DNA of 64,000 nt from Acetobacter syzygii. Its GTDB lineage: Bacteria > Pseudomonadota > Alphaproteobacteria > Acetobacterales > Acetobacteraceae. Below the pieces are notes generated by a model that had not been told where the DNA came from, made no database searches, and saw only the letters and a program-made list of their open reading frames with translations. Below, piece after piece: positions 47,606-57,167 of the stretch. The position numbers and the translations under genes were made by a program. How positions within the stretch are numbered: position 1 is the first letter of the stretch; each line of letters starts with the position of its first letter. Location: assembly GCF_000964225.1 (NCBI RefSeq), contig NZ_BAMZ01000014.1:124001-188000 (forward strand). The letters run 5' to 3'.

Positions 47606-48519
47606 TGGCTCCTCCTACCCGCCGCCACGCAACCAGCCTGGAAACCATTTCCGTTACTGTGCCCGAAGCCGCAGTTGAACCATACGAAAACGCCATTGGC
47701 AGCGTTTGCACAACGGTTGGCATTTTTGAGGCCAACCCCGAAGGCACCCTATGGCGGGTCGAAGGCGTAAAAGATACCGGCCACCAGGAAGAGGAACTGG
47801 CGCTGGCACTCATGCTGGCAGAACTGACCAGTGGTGTCTCTGCTCCGCTTGAGCGCGCTGCAACAGAGGCAGAAGGCTGGCTTGCCCGCACGTACGAGGC
47901 TTTTCCCGAGCAGCAGGTTGGCAAACGCTTTGTGGTCCGCGGCACCCACCTGCCAGATGCGGCAGAGGCCACCCGTATTGTACTGACACTCGATGCTGGC
48001 GTTGCCTTTGGTTCGGGCGAGCACGGCTCCACCCGTGGGTGCCTGCGGGCATTGGAGCGCATAGCCCACCGCCATCCGCGCCGCATTCTGGACCTTGGTT
48101 GTGGCACCGGTATTCTGGCCATGGCTGCAGCAGCCCTGCTGCACCAGAAAGTACTGGCGGTGGATATTGAACCCTGGTCCGTGCGCGTATCCGCCCAGAA
48201 CGCACGGCGTAACCGGCTCAACCGCGCATTAACCTGCCGATTGGGCAATGGCTGGCAAACGCCCGCTATTCGCAAAAATGCTCCGTATGATCTGGTTTTT
48301 GCCAATATTCTGGCACGCCCGCTCTGCCTTATGGCCAAGGATCTGGCTCAGGCCCTTGCCCCCGGTGGTACGGTTATTCTGGCAGGTCTGCTGCAAACAC
48401 AAGTACGCATGGTACTGGCCGCCCATCGCAGGCAGGGGTTGGTGCTTGAACAGGTTTTGACCGAAGGGGACTGGGCCACCCTTATTCTGCGCCGTCCTGC
48501 GCGGTCTTTAACAGCCTGA
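47605..48519 (+). CDS. prmA: Ribosomal protein L11 methyltransferase
   Basis: SAM-dependent enzyme that trimethylates L11. The 304-residue protein has an N-terminal substrate domain, the PrmA block VAFGSGEHGSTRGCL (equivalent to FGTGxHxTT), SAM motif I LDLGCGTGILAMAA, and the catalytic-loop NILARPL (NILA). Its ATG overlaps the helicase stop by one base, so the two are coupled. It is followed after about 90 bases by the aminopeptidase gene. Confidence 0.94.
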   Translation: MAPPTRRHATSLETISVTVPEAAVEPYENAIGSVCTTVGIFEANPEGTLWRVEGVKDTGHQEEELALALMLAELTSGVSAPLERAATEAEGWLARTYEAFPEQQVGKRFVVRGTHLPDAAEATRIVLTLDAGVAFGSGEHGSTRGCLRALERIAHRHPRRILDLGCGTGILAMAAAALLHQKVLAVDIEPWSVRVSAQNARRNRLNRALTCRLGNGWQTPAIRKNAPYDLVFANILARPLCLMAKDLAQALAPGGTVILAGLLQTQVRMVLAAHRRQGLVLEQVLTEGDWATLILRRPARSLTA

Positions 48520-48607
48520 TCTTCTGCTAGCGTCTTATGCAGGCCGGTTCCTGTTGATCACCTTAACCGTGCCTGCTTTTTTCCTCTGATTAATGCGGAG
48601 TAGCGCC

Positions 48608-50389
48608 TTGGCTTCCTCATCCATGACCCGACTGACCGCCCTGCGTGCCCTTTTACTCCAAAACGGGCTGGATGGATTGATTGTTCCGCATGGCGATGAA
48701 TTTCTGGGGGAATACACCCCCGCCTGCGCAGAACGACTGGCATGGATAAGCGGTTTTACCGGCAGTGCTGGCACTGCCATTATACTGGCTGATAAAGCTG
48801 CGGTTTTTTCCGATGGGCGCTACATTACGCAAATGGACCAGCAGGTGGATGCCACATGCTGGGACCGTGTGCATGGCGGGCAAATACCCCCCGCCACATG
48901 GTTGGGGAACAATGCCGCTCCCGGTGCCACCATCGGTTATGACCCACGTATTATGAGTCAGGCAGAACTCTCCCCCTATCTGCAACAAACAGGGTTTTCC
49001 CTTTCCCCCACACCGCATAATCTGGTCGATGCCATATGGGCAGACCGCCCTGCCCTGCCAGGCGGTCCAGCCTTTATCCATCCCCTATGCCATGCGGGCG
49101 AAAGTGCTGCCAGCAAGCGCACCCGCATTGCCCATGACTTGCGTACCCTTGGGCAGGATGCCGCAGTCCTAAGCGATTCTGCCTCCATTGCATGGCTGCT
49201 GAATATTCGTGGGACGGATATTCCGTGCACTCCTGTTGTGCTGGCCTTTGCCATTATTCATGCGGACGCCAGCGTTGATCTGATGATCCAGCCTGACAAA
49301 ATTCCAGCCGATGTGCGCGCATGGCTTGGAGCAGATGTTCGCTTACATGCCCCAGATGCGCTGGAAACAGTTCTGGCCACACTATCGGGGCGTACCGTTG
49401 GCGTGGACCCCGCCAGCAACGCAGTATGGTTTATGCAAACACTGGGCCAGCACAATGCAACCGTTGCCCAGACACCCGACCCCTGCGTGCTCCCCAAAGC
49501 CTGCAAAAACCCGGTGGAACAGCAGGGAATGCGCGCCGCGCACCTGCGCGATGGCGTTGCACTCTGCCGCTTTTTACATTGGATGGATACACACGCCACA
49601 ACCACAACCGAGCTGGATGCAGCCGAACGACTCACCGCTTTTCGGCGCGAGGCAGAGGGATATGTGGAAGACTCCTTCCCCGCCATATCGGGTACGGGCC
49701 CCAATGGGGCCGTCATTCACTACCGCGTAACGGAGCAGAGCAACCGCACCATCAGCCCGGATGAGGTGTACCTGATCGACAGCGGAGGCCAGTACCCCGA
49801 TGGCACAACCGATGTCACCCGCACGCTCTGGACCGGCCCCAATATTCCCCCCGCAGCATTGCGCGCGGCATTTACCCGCGTGCTGAAGGGGAACCTGCGG
49901 CTTGGCCACGCACGCTTCCCCGCTGGCACAAAGGGACATGCGCTGGACGCACTGGCACGGTACGACCTTTGGCAGGCAGGACTGGATTTTGACCATGGCA
50001 CCGGCCACGGCGTGGGAAGCTTTTTATCTGTGCATGAAGGACCTGCCCGCATCTCCAAGGCCGTATCCACCATTGCCCTGCAAGCAGGGATGGTTATGTC
50101 CAACGAACCGGGTTTTTACCAACCCGGTGCATACGGCATACGGCTGGAAACGCTTGTTATGGTCCGCCCTGCACCGCAGGCAGACTCCACACGGGTTTTT
50201 CTGGAATTTGAAACCCTGACCCTTGCCCCCTTTGACAGACGGCTGATTGACCCGGCCATTCTGGGAGAGGCAGATACCGCCCTACTGGATGGCTACCATG
50301 CAGAAATCTTGCACCGGGTTGGCCCCCACCTACCGGCGGATGCACAAAAATGGCTGCAAACAGCCTGTGCACCCCTCAATAAGGCGTGA
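48608..50389 (+). CDS. pepP: Xaa-Pro aminopeptidase (M24B)
   Basis: Metallopeptidase releasing N-terminal residues before proline. The 593-residue three-domain protein resembles the long aminopeptidase P (XPNPEP1-like) form. Two creatinase-like N-terminal domains are followed by the pita-bread catalytic domain with ligands in DSGGQYPDGTTDVTR (two Asp), the HGTGHGVG His, and Glu in MSNEPGFY and LEFETLT. I use TTG at 48608 because GGAG lies seven bases before it; an ATG at 48593 and an ATG at 48623 are alternatives. It is likely cytoplasmic (no signal). Confidence 0.9.
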   Translation: MASSSMTRLTALRALLLQNGLDGLIVPHGDEFLGEYTPACAERLAWISGFTGSAGTAIILADKAAVFSDGRYITQMDQQVDATCWDRVHGGQIPPATWLGNNAAPGATIGYDPRIMSQAELSPYLQQTGFSLSPTPHNLVDAIWADRPALPGGPAFIHPLCHAGESAASKRTRIAHDLRTLGQDAAVLSDSASIAWLLNIRGTDIPCTPVVLAFAIIHADASVDLMIQPDKIPADVRAWLGADVRLHAPDALETVLATLSGRTVGVDPASNAVWFMQTLGQHNATVAQTPDPCVLPKACKNPVEQQGMRAAHLRDGVALCRFLHWMDTHATTTTELDAAERLTAFRREAEGYVEDSFPAISGTGPNGAVIHYRVTEQSNRTISPDEVYLIDSGGQYPDGTTDVTRTLWTGPNIPPAALRAAFTRVLKGNLRLGHARFPAGTKGHALDALARYDLWQAGLDFDHGTGHGVGSFLSVHEGPARISKAVSTIALQAGMVMSNEPGFYQPGAYGIRLETLVMVRPAPQADSTRVFLEFETLTLAPFDRRLIDPAILGEADTALLDGYHAEILHRVGPHLPADAQKWLQTACAPLNKA

Positions 50390-50487
50390 TACCAAGCCAT
50401 GCACGCCAATGGTCACGTAAATGGGAATCGCCTGAAAGACCAAAGAAGCGCAGAACAGGCACCGAAGTTGAAAGGGAGCTTCTCAGA

Positions 50488-51519
50488 ATGACAGCACATA
50501 GCAAGACCATTCCCGCCACACTTATTCCCGGTGATGGCATTGGCCCTGAAATTGTTGAATCGGTTACAGAAATTCTGGACGCAGTTGAGGCACCATTTGT
50601 ATGGGACCGTCAGCTGGCCGGCATGGCTGGTGTAGATGCGGTTAATGACCCTCTGCCCAAGCAGACCATTGAGAGCATCCGCCGTACGGGCCTTGCCCTG
50701 AAAGGCCCGCTGACCACACCTGTTGGGGGTGGCTTCAAGTCCATCAACGTTACGCTCCGGCAGGAATTTGGTCTGTTTGCCAACCTGCGCCCCACCAAGA
50801 CCATTGTGCCCGGTGGCCGGTTTGACGACATTGACCTTGTTCTCTTCCGTGAAAACCTGGAAGGCTACTATGCCGCCATGGAGCATTATATTCCCGTGGG
50901 TGAAGACCCCAAGGGTATTGCTCTGAGCTCTGGTTTTACCTCCCGCGCGGAATGCCGCCGGATTGTTAAATACGCCTTTGAATATGCCGTAAAAAATAAC
51001 CGCAAGACGGTTACAATCGTGCATAAAGCCAACATTCTTAAACTGCTGACCGGCCTGTTCCTGGAAGAAGGTCGTAAGGTTGCGGAAGAATACAAAGGCC
51101 GCATCGCATTTAACGAACGGATTGTGGACGCCTGCGCCATGCAGCTCGTCATTAACCCGTGGCAGTTTGATGTGGTGGTCACCACCAACCTGTTCGGTGA
51201 TATCCTGTCCGACCTGACCGCTGGTCTGGTGGGTGGTCTGGGCATGGCACCCGGCGCAAACATTGGCGAAAAAGCTGCCGTGTTCGAAGCCGTGCATGGC
51301 TCCGCTCCCGACATTGCCGGCAAAGGCATTGCCAACCCGCTGGCTCTGCTGCTGGCAGCAGTTATGATGCTGCGCCACGTTGGCCACGATAAAAAAGCTG
51401 ACCGGATTGATGCCGCAATCAAAAAAGTCATTACCGATGGTGGCGTCCGCACCAAGGATCTGGGTGGCAACACCACATCCAAGGAACTGACTGCAGCTCT
51501 CAAGCAGGCTCTGTCCTAA
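50488..51519 (+). CDS. icd: NAD-type isocitrate dehydrogenase
   Basis: Oxidatively decarboxylates isocitrate to 2-oxoglutarate in the citric acid cycle. The 343-residue protein is a beta-decarboxylating dehydrogenase: IPGDGIGPEI at the start, FRENLEGYYAAMEH, the catalytic VHKANILKL Lys, and DILSDLTAGLVGGLGMAPGAN. The coenzyme loop HGSAPDIAGKGIANP carries Asp-Ile rather than the Lys-Tyr of NADP enzymes, pointing to NAD, as in the short NAD-IDH group. The ATG at 50488 follows GGGAG. A strong terminator closes the gene. 3-Isopropylmalate dehydrogenase is less likely. Confidence 0.88.
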   Translation: MTAHSKTIPATLIPGDGIGPEIVESVTEILDAVEAPFVWDRQLAGMAGVDAVNDPLPKQTIESIRRTGLALKGPLTTPVGGGFKSINVTLRQEFGLFANLRPTKTIVPGGRFDDIDLVLFRENLEGYYAAMEHYIPVGEDPKGIALSSGFTSRAECRRIVKYAFEYAVKNNRKTVTIVHKANILKLLTGLFLEEGRKVAEEYKGRIAFNERIVDACAMQLVINPWQFDVVVTTNLFGDILSDLTAGLVGGLGMAPGANIGEKAAVFEAVHGSAPDIAGKGIANPLALLLAAVMMLRHVGHDKKADRIDAAIKKVITDGGVRTKDLGGNTTSKELTAALKQALS

Positions 51520-51573
51520 TACTCGGGTCTCTGTTCTGCCTCTGGCATTGCCTGCTGCCAGAACAGGATTTGT

Positions 51574-51608
51574 AAAAAAGGGGAATGCTTTGGCATTCCC
51601 CTTTTTTT
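51574..51608. terminator. Bidirectional Rho-independent terminator
   Basis: A 15-pair perfect stem (AAAAAAGGGGAATGC and its complement) with a TTTG loop, T-rich on both strands. It ends the icd transcript and, from the other side, the exporter gene, whose stop codon lies at its edge. Confidence 0.92.
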
Positions 51609-53526
51609 ATGGCAGTTCCACTGGCTGTGCGCAGGCCAGCAGCCTGAGACTGACCAGAGCATGGTCAAATATTTCCCGCTGATCCGGGGGCATGCGTTCA
51701 ATCTGGCGTGCCAGCCAGCGTGCAGTTAGCGCTGCCTGCCGGGTGACCATCAGACCGTCATCATATTCCCAGTGTCGCAAAAACGCGCGAAGGGCCTGTT
51801 GTATGGAATGGGGCGTTGTGGGGGCCTGTGCCAGTTCGCGCAGGAGCACAACGTGCATCCCACTCACCATACCCGAGAACTGCTGCCGCGCAAAAGCATT
51901 GCGTTCTTTGGCCGGAATAGCCTGCGCATTGCGCACAATACGCACCAGACTTTCCGCATTCCCCGATAACCACTGGTAAACCGATACCCGACTGTTGGGA
52001 GAAGCCAGAGCCTGCAACTGTCTGCTGCTCCACTGCGCAGTACGCAGCATATGCGAGTCCAGCCGAAAAGGCAGAACAGTCCGGTACGTCCAGCCTGCGA
52101 CCAGTACCGCCCCCAAAAATGCCAGAGCGGTATTCAGGAACGAAATTTCGTCATAACGCCCCTGATTGTCAGGGCCCATCAGCACGGGCAGAAACATGTT
52201 GAAAGAAAAAGCATAGCCTGCCGTTGCCGGATGACGTGCCGCCAACCCGCCAATGACCATAGGCACCATCAGAAGCAGAACCAGCAGTTCGGGCGTGTTC
52301 AACGCAGGCAGGACCAATGCAACATACACCCCTGCCACCAGCACACACCACACGGCCCCCCGAAAAAATGGGGCAGAGGCCACAACCGGATTTTCCCGCG
52401 TGGCCAGCAGACCATAAACCAATGCCAGCAGGGACATAAATGTTGGTCCCGCAGGCCATGCCGTAACTTCCCATAACAACCAGCCCACCAGAATACCTGC
52501 ACAGGCCCTGACCCCGTTTTCCACGGCTTCAAGCGTATGCCTGCGTGAACGGGTGCGAAACCGAAAATGATCCCCACGCCTGTGGGTCAAACATGCGGTA
52601 ATATGCTGGTTAATGGACCATTCATCTTTACGGATGGAAGATGGCACCTTGTCTGCTGGTAGCAATTTAAGGGTAGCCAACCCCTCCGCACGCGCCAGCA
52701 TAACCAGTAACCCTGCCAGCGCTGCACGGGCATGGTCTGCCATATGGCCATACCCCCCGGCTTCCAACGCATCATATTCAATGCGACTTCCTGCCGTTGT
52801 CAGCTCGGTCAGCAGTGGGCTTTGGTCCAGCTCGGTTGTGGGGTGGCCCTCTACCAGACAATCCACCCGTTTGCGCACCAGTTGCTGTGCATCTTCCAGT
52901 CGGGCCTTCAGCCTTAGGCGTGCGCGCGCCTGCAACCCGGGCATGAAGAGCAGCGCCAGAAGCGCCTCGCACACGACCCCCAGCACAATGTACGTGCCGC
53001 GTGACATGGCAATATCAAACACCTGATCGGGCTGCATAATGGCACCGGTCGCAACAATGGCAGAGGTAAAGCCGGTCAGCACCAACCCATAGGCTTTATA
53101 ACCTTCCAAAAAGGTTGCCATACCGCAACACAGTCCAATCCACCCCGCCAATATGGCAAAGAACAGGGCAGGACTTTGGGGAAAAGCGGCAATCAGCCCA
53201 ACAGCAACACAGCAGCCCAGCACTGTGCCTGCAATACGCCACCGTGCCTTGGACAGGCTCTCCCCCCGCGAGGACTGCGCCACCACCCATACGGTCAGGG
53301 GTGCCCACTGGGGACTGTCCAGCTCCATGGCCATGGCAATAACAAGGGACAACCCGGCAGCAAACGCCGAACGAACGGCAAAAGCCACATCCCCCCAGGA
53401 TGGGGCTACAAGCCACGCAAGCTTGCGCGCCCACTCAGCAGTCAGCGTATGCCATGCCGCGGCAAGCTGGGCGCTCCCCCACCGATGGACTTCGGGCATA
53501 CCGGCATTGGGGTCCGTATTGCTCAT
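51607..53526 (-). CDS. FUSC-family inner-membrane exporter
   Basis: Aromatic-acid/fusaric-acid-type exporter (YccS/FUSC family). The 639-residue protein has two membrane blocks of several helices each: one near residues 45-190 (VRSAFAAGLSLVIAMAM, VVAQSSRGESLSKARWRIAGT; the latter is the family signature) and another near 360-480, each followed by a cytoplasmic helical domain. No membrane-fusion or outer-membrane partner is adjacent. The ATG at 53526 is used (AAGG upstream). A LysR gene lies directly upstream with a perfect inverted repeat between them, suggesting substrate-dependent control. Confidence 0.85.
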   Translation of the reverse strand: MSNTDPNAGMPEVHRWGSAQLAAAWHTLTAEWARKLAWLVAPSWGDVAFAVRSAFAAGLSLVIAMAMELDSPQWAPLTVWVVAQSSRGESLSKARWRIAGTVLGCCVAVGLIAAFPQSPALFFAILAGWIGLCCGMATFLEGYKAYGLVLTGFTSAIVATGAIMQPDQVFDIAMSRGTYIVLGVVCEALLALLFMPGLQARARLRLKARLEDAQQLVRKRVDCLVEGHPTTELDQSPLLTELTTAGSRIEYDALEAGGYGHMADHARAALAGLLVMLARAEGLATLKLLPADKVPSSIRKDEWSINQHITACLTHRRGDHFRFRTRSRRHTLEAVENGVRACAGILVGWLLWEVTAWPAGPTFMSLLALVYGLLATRENPVVASAPFFRGAVWCVLVAGVYVALVLPALNTPELLVLLLMVPMVIGGLAARHPATAGYAFSFNMFLPVLMGPDNQGRYDEISFLNTALAFLGAVLVAGWTYRTVLPFRLDSHMLRTAQWSSRQLQALASPNSRVSVYQWLSGNAESLVRIVRNAQAIPAKERNAFARQQFSGMVSGMHVVLLRELAQAPTTPHSIQQALRAFLRHWEYDDGLMVTRQAALTARWLARQIERMPPDQREIFDHALVSLRLLACAQPVELP

Positions 53527-53605
53527 GCCATACCTTGTTCTGCCAAACACGAGCAGCACGATATGTTAAACTGTCCAGAATAAGTCCAAGCGTTTGTTCT
53601 GATCA

Positions 53606-53628
53606 CATCATAAGTAAAAATTATGATG
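53606..53628. promoter_or_regulatory. Inverted repeat between lysR-type gene and exporter gene
   Basis: CATCATAA and TTATGATG form a perfect eight-pair repeat separated by seven bases, 80 bases upstream of the exporter ATG and just past the LysR stop. No T tract follows on either strand, so an operator is more likely than a terminator. Confidence 0.5.
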
Positions 53629-53641
53629 AACACCGGATATG

Positions 53642-54547
53642 CTAAACGGTATAAATATCGTCCAGTTCCAAAGTGGTGGATACCCCCCACAAACGGGACA
53701 GCAATGCTGTTGAATTAGGCTGGTTCAGGCGGAGCACCCCAACCTCCGGCGCAGGGGACGGGTCCAGCCTGCGCATCTGCAATGGCCCCATAAACCCCAT
53801 GCGCTCCGGCAAAGCCGATACCGGCATAATCCCGGCAACCTTGCCTGTCAGAATTTCTGCATGGAGCAGCTCCAGCACGTTGGTCTCCAGCATAACGCGC
53901 GGCACAACCCCAGCCTGTACAAAACACGCATCCACCAGTTGCCTGCTGCGCATGTTGCGATTGAGCAGCCCCAGTGGCAAAGCAGCCGCCTGATCCCACC
54001 CACACACCCGCCCCGCAGGCAAGGGAATGGAGGGGGCCGCAATAAGCACATAATGTTCAGCGTAAAGGCGATGGACCTCAAACGGCCCGTCCTTGGGCAC
54101 CTGATCCAGATACATCAGCCCCAGCTGAATGCGGTGCTCCCTGAGCTGATGCAGAATTTCCGCATTAGGGTAAACGGTGACCTCCACCTGCAGGGCTGGA
54201 ACGGCCCGCCTGAAGTGTTCCAGCAGCAGCGGCACCACCTGCACACCCTGTGGCATAACACCGATGGAAACAAACCCACCCGCCACATCCTGCGCAAAGG
54301 CGGCCTCCTGCCGCAGGCTATCCAGATCCGCTACTGTTTGGCGTGCCCAGATCAACACACGCCGCCCTTCTTCCGTCAGCCCAAAAAAGCGCCGGTTGCG
54401 GTTGATAATGGTAATGCCCAGCTCGTTTTCCAACTGCCTGATCGCAGCAGACAATGCAGGCTGGGAAACACCACACGCCTGTGCCGCACGGGAAAAATGG
54501 CGGTGCTGGTCCAGTGCGATCAGATAACTGAGTTGCCGCAAAAACAC
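53642..54547 (-). CDS. LysR-family transcriptional regulator
   Basis: The 301-residue protein has the LysR helix-turn-helix (FSRAAQACGVSQPALSAAIRQLEN, residues 18-41) and a periplasmic-binding-like effector domain beginning near VSIGVMPQG. The start is a GTG (MFLRQLSYLIAL), where the family begins. It resembles the CynR/OxyR-sized LysR group, but the effector is unknown. It lies upstream of the FUSC exporter gene on the same strand and 55 bases downstream of prfC, so exporter control is the natural inference. Confidence 0.88.
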   Translation of the reverse strand: MFLRQLSYLIALDQHRHFSRAAQACGVSQPALSAAIRQLENELGITIINRNRRFFGLTEEGRRVLIWARQTVADLDSLRQEAAFAQDVAGGFVSIGVMPQGVQVVPLLLEHFRRAVPALQVEVTVYPNAEILHQLREHRIQLGLMYLDQVPKDGPFEVHRLYAEHYVLIAAPSIPLPAGRVCGWDQAAALPLGLLNRNMRSRQLVDACFVQAGVVPRVMLETNVLELLHAEILTGKVAGIMPVSALPERMGFMGPLQMRRLDPSPAPEVGVLRLNQPNSTALLSRLWGVSTTLELDDIYTV

Positions 54548-54602
54548 CCGTGCTCTGGCCCTTTAGAACAAAATGGTCGGGAAGTGGCTGCTACCCTTCA
54601 CC

Positions 54603-56150
54603 TTACCCGATTTCTATTCCGATCTGTTTAATGTCGTGGAATTTAATGTCGGGGTTCTGTTCTTCCGTACGGCGCATCATAAAGTTGGATGTCGCCAGAA
54701 AAACCGGGTCATCATCCAGATCATCCGCCATGGCCGAGCGATTGCTGGTGGAAAACGCCTCAATTTTATCCCGCGGCCCTGTTATCCAGCGCGCCAACGA
54801 AAACGGTGTGGAATCAAACCCGATACCAACGCCATATTCTGCACGAAGCCGCGCCTGCAATACATCCAACTGGAGTGTACCCACCACGCCCACAATGGGT
54901 GGAGCACCATCTTGCGGGCGAAAAAGCTGTACAACCCCCTCCTCCGCCAGTTGCACCAGCGCCTGCTTGAGCTTTTTGGCCTTCATGGCGTCATCCAGGC
55001 GGACGCGGCGCAAAATTTCGGGCGCAAAATGCGGCACGCCGGTAAAGCGGATGTCCTCACCCTCCGTAAGCGTATCGCCAATGCGCAGGGTGCCATGGTT
55101 GGGAATACCCACCACATCACCAGCAAAAGCTTCTTCCGCCAGATGCCGATCCTGCGCAAAAAAGAACTGGGGAGTGTGCACTGCAAAACTTTTACCCGTG
55201 CGGGTATGTTTAAGCCGCATACCCCGCGTAAGCCGCCCGGAGCAGATGCGCGCAAAAGCAATACGGTCGCGGTGGTTGGGGTCCATATTAGCTTGAATTT
55301 TGAACACCAGAGCTGTCATCCCCGGTTCATCTGCCGTAACGGTGCGGCTTTCCGCCCCTTGTGCACGGGGGGACGGGCCAAAGGCCACCAGCGCATCCAG
55401 CAGATCGGTCACACCAATCTCCTTAATGGCGCTCCCGAAGAAAACCGGGGTCAAATGGCCTGCATCAAATGCCTCGCGGTCGAATTCCGGCAAGGCGGCT
55501 TCGGCCAGCTCCAGTTCCTCGCGCATGTGCGTCAGGCGGTCATCATTATCGGACAGCGGGGTCAGGGTATTCAACTTGCCGTTCAGCAGGTCATATGTCC
55601 CCACAAAGGTCGCTGCACGGCCCACAGGCCATGTGGCGGGGCACGTGTCCAGCGCCAGAGAGGATGCAATCTCATCCAGCAGGGCAAAGGGGTCCTGTGC
55701 CTCGCGGTCCATTTTATTGATAAAGGTAACAATGGGAATATCACGCAGACGGCAGATTTCGAACAGCTTGCGTGTCCGGTCTTCAATACCTTTTGCGGCG
55801 TCGATCACCATGACTGCCGAGTCAACGGCTGTCAGGGTCCGGTACGTATCTTCCGAAAAGTCTTCGTGTCCGGGTGTATCCAGCAGGTTAAACACGCACC
55901 CGCCATATTCGAACGTCATGACCGAGCTGACGACGGAAATACCACGGTCACGCTCAATTGCCATCCAGTCCGAACGTGTGCGACGACGTTCGCCCTTGGC
56001 CCGTACGTTACCCGCCAGCTGAATGGCACCACCGGCACGCAAAATACGCTCGGTCAGTGTGGTCTTACCCGCATCAGGATGCGAGATGATCGCAAACGTA
56101 CGACGGCGGGCAATTTCCTTACCCAGTTCAGGATTGGCGGTATCAGACAT
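54603..56150 (-). CDS. prfC: Peptide chain release factor 3
   Basis: GTPase that recycles RF1/RF2 from the terminating ribosome. The 515-residue protein has the translational GTPase motifs: G1 SHPDAGKTT, the switch region with RGISVVSS (family RGISVTSS), G3 DTPGHEDFSED (diagnostic for RF3) and G4 NKMDREA. Domains II and III follow (VFFGSAIKEIGV, FAPEILRRV). rpsD lies upstream on the same strand with a terminator between them; lysR follows downstream. Confidence 0.95.
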   Translation of the reverse strand: MSDTANPELGKEIARRRTFAIISHPDAGKTTLTERILRAGGAIQLAGNVRAKGERRRTRSDWMAIERDRGISVVSSVMTFEYGGCVFNLLDTPGHEDFSEDTYRTLTAVDSAVMVIDAAKGIEDRTRKLFEICRLRDIPIVTFINKMDREAQDPFALLDEIASSLALDTCPATWPVGRAATFVGTYDLLNGKLNTLTPLSDNDDRLTHMREELELAEAALPEFDREAFDAGHLTPVFFGSAIKEIGVTDLLDALVAFGPSPRAQGAESRTVTADEPGMTALVFKIQANMDPNHRDRIAFARICSGRLTRGMRLKHTRTGKSFAVHTPQFFFAQDRHLAEEAFAGDVVGIPNHGTLRIGDTLTEGEDIRFTGVPHFAPEILRRVRLDDAMKAKKLKQALVQLAEEGVVQLFRPQDGAPPIVGVVGTLQLDVLQARLRAEYGVGIGFDSTPFSLARWITGPRDKIEAFSTSNRSAMADDLDDDPVFLATSNFMMRRTEEQNPDIKFHDIKQIGIEIG

Positions 56151-56179
56151 AAATCAGTTCCGGAGCTTCTGGCATGAGT

Positions 56180-56223
56180 AAAAACGGCAAACGCCGGATG
56201 GAGAGAAACCCCTCCACCCGGCG
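56180..56223 (-). terminator. Terminator of rpsD
   Basis: On the minus strand a 12-pair stem (CGCCGGGTGGAG / CTCCATCCGGCG, one G-U pair) with an eight-base loop is followed by TTTGCCGTTTTT, 27 bases after the rpsD stop. Confidence 0.75.
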
Positions 56224-56249
56224 CCCACAGGTCGAACCGGAGTTCCCGA

Positions 56250-56867
56250 TTAACGGGAGTAGAATTCGACCACCAGGTTCGGTTCCATCTGCACCGGATA
56301 CGGCACATCGGAAAGCTGCGGGCCACGCAGGAACGTGCCCTTCATCTGGCGATGATCGACTTCCATGTATTCTGGCACATCACGCTCAGCGGACTGTGTT
56401 GCATCCAGAACAATAGCAAGCTGCTTGGATTTTTCACGCACTTCAATCACATCACCATCCTTAACAATGTAGGAAGGGATGTTCAGCTTGCGGCCGTTAA
56501 CCAGAATGTGGCCATGGCTGATGAACTGACGTGCAGCAAACGGCGTGATCGCGAACTTCATGCGGTAGATAACCGCATCCAGACGGCGTTCGAGCAGGTT
56601 GATCAGGTTTTCAGACGTATCGCCTTTACGACGCACGGCTTCCTGATAGTAACGGCGGAACTGCTTTTCCGTAATGTTACCGTAGTAGCCTTTGAGCTTC
56701 TGCTTGGCCATCAGCTGGACAGAGAAGTCAGAGGGCTTGCCCTTGCGGCGCTGACCATGCTGACCCGGACCGTATTCACGACGGTTAACGGGGGACTTTG
56801 CACGGCCCCACAGGTTTACGCCAAGGCGGCGGTTAATTTTATATTTGCTCTCAAGGCGCTTGCTCAT
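56250..56867 (-). CDS. rpsD: 30S ribosomal protein S4
   Basis: 16S-binding primary assembly protein of the small subunit, also a translational regulator in some bacteria. The 205-residue protein starts [21 protein letters not shown] and has the S4 N-terminal domain and the S4 RNA-binding domain ([34 protein letters not shown]). The ATG at 56867 is chosen as the typical alphaproteobacterial start; an ATG 15 bases upstream is open. A stem-loop (56894-56914) lies in its leader. Confidence 0.96.
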   Translation of the reverse strand: MSKRLESKYKINRRLGVNLWGRAKSPVNRREYGPGQHGQRRKGKPSDFSVQLMAKQKLKGYYGNITEKQFRRYYQEAVRRKGDTSENLINLLERRLDAVIYRMKFAITPFAARQFISHGHILVNGRKLNIPSYIVKDGDVIEVREKSKQLAIVLDATQSAERDVPEYMEVDHRQMKGTFLRGPQLSDVPYPVQMEPNLVVEFYSR

Positions 56868-57167
56868 AAGTGCGCTCTTCATCTCTCAACAGGCGGGCTG
56901 GGAGAAACAGCCCGTCATTACACCGGTAGTCCCCGTCCACCACGGATCGGAGCGGGCGCACACCGCATTACCAGCCCACTGGGCTGGCCGGTCTGTCCAC
57001 ATTCCCGGCAATGGTCGCAGGATTTACGAGAACGTCAGCGCCCTGTCAACAAAAGCTGTGCGAAGTAATGGCCGTATCACTCCCCCCACGCCGATTTTGC
57101 TTTTCCCACCACCACGCAACATACTATCACAACAACATTTATCCTCTGACATGCAAGGATGCATTCC
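56868..57167. other. Divergent region rpsD / HdeD-like gene with leader hairpin
   Basis: 300 bases without a supported gene. On the minus strand, the rpsD leader carries a perfect seven-pair stem (CGGGCTG / CAGCCCG, 56894-56914) 27 bases upstream of the rpsD ATG, which could be a structural or autoregulatory element. The right end holds the AAGG ribosome-binding site of the next gene. The rest shows nothing clear. Confidence 0.4.

Noticed and set aside
54573-56177. Long open frame (534 codons) on the plus strand opposite prfC
   Set aside because: Lies wholly antisense to prfC, no domain, explained by codon bias of the real gene.
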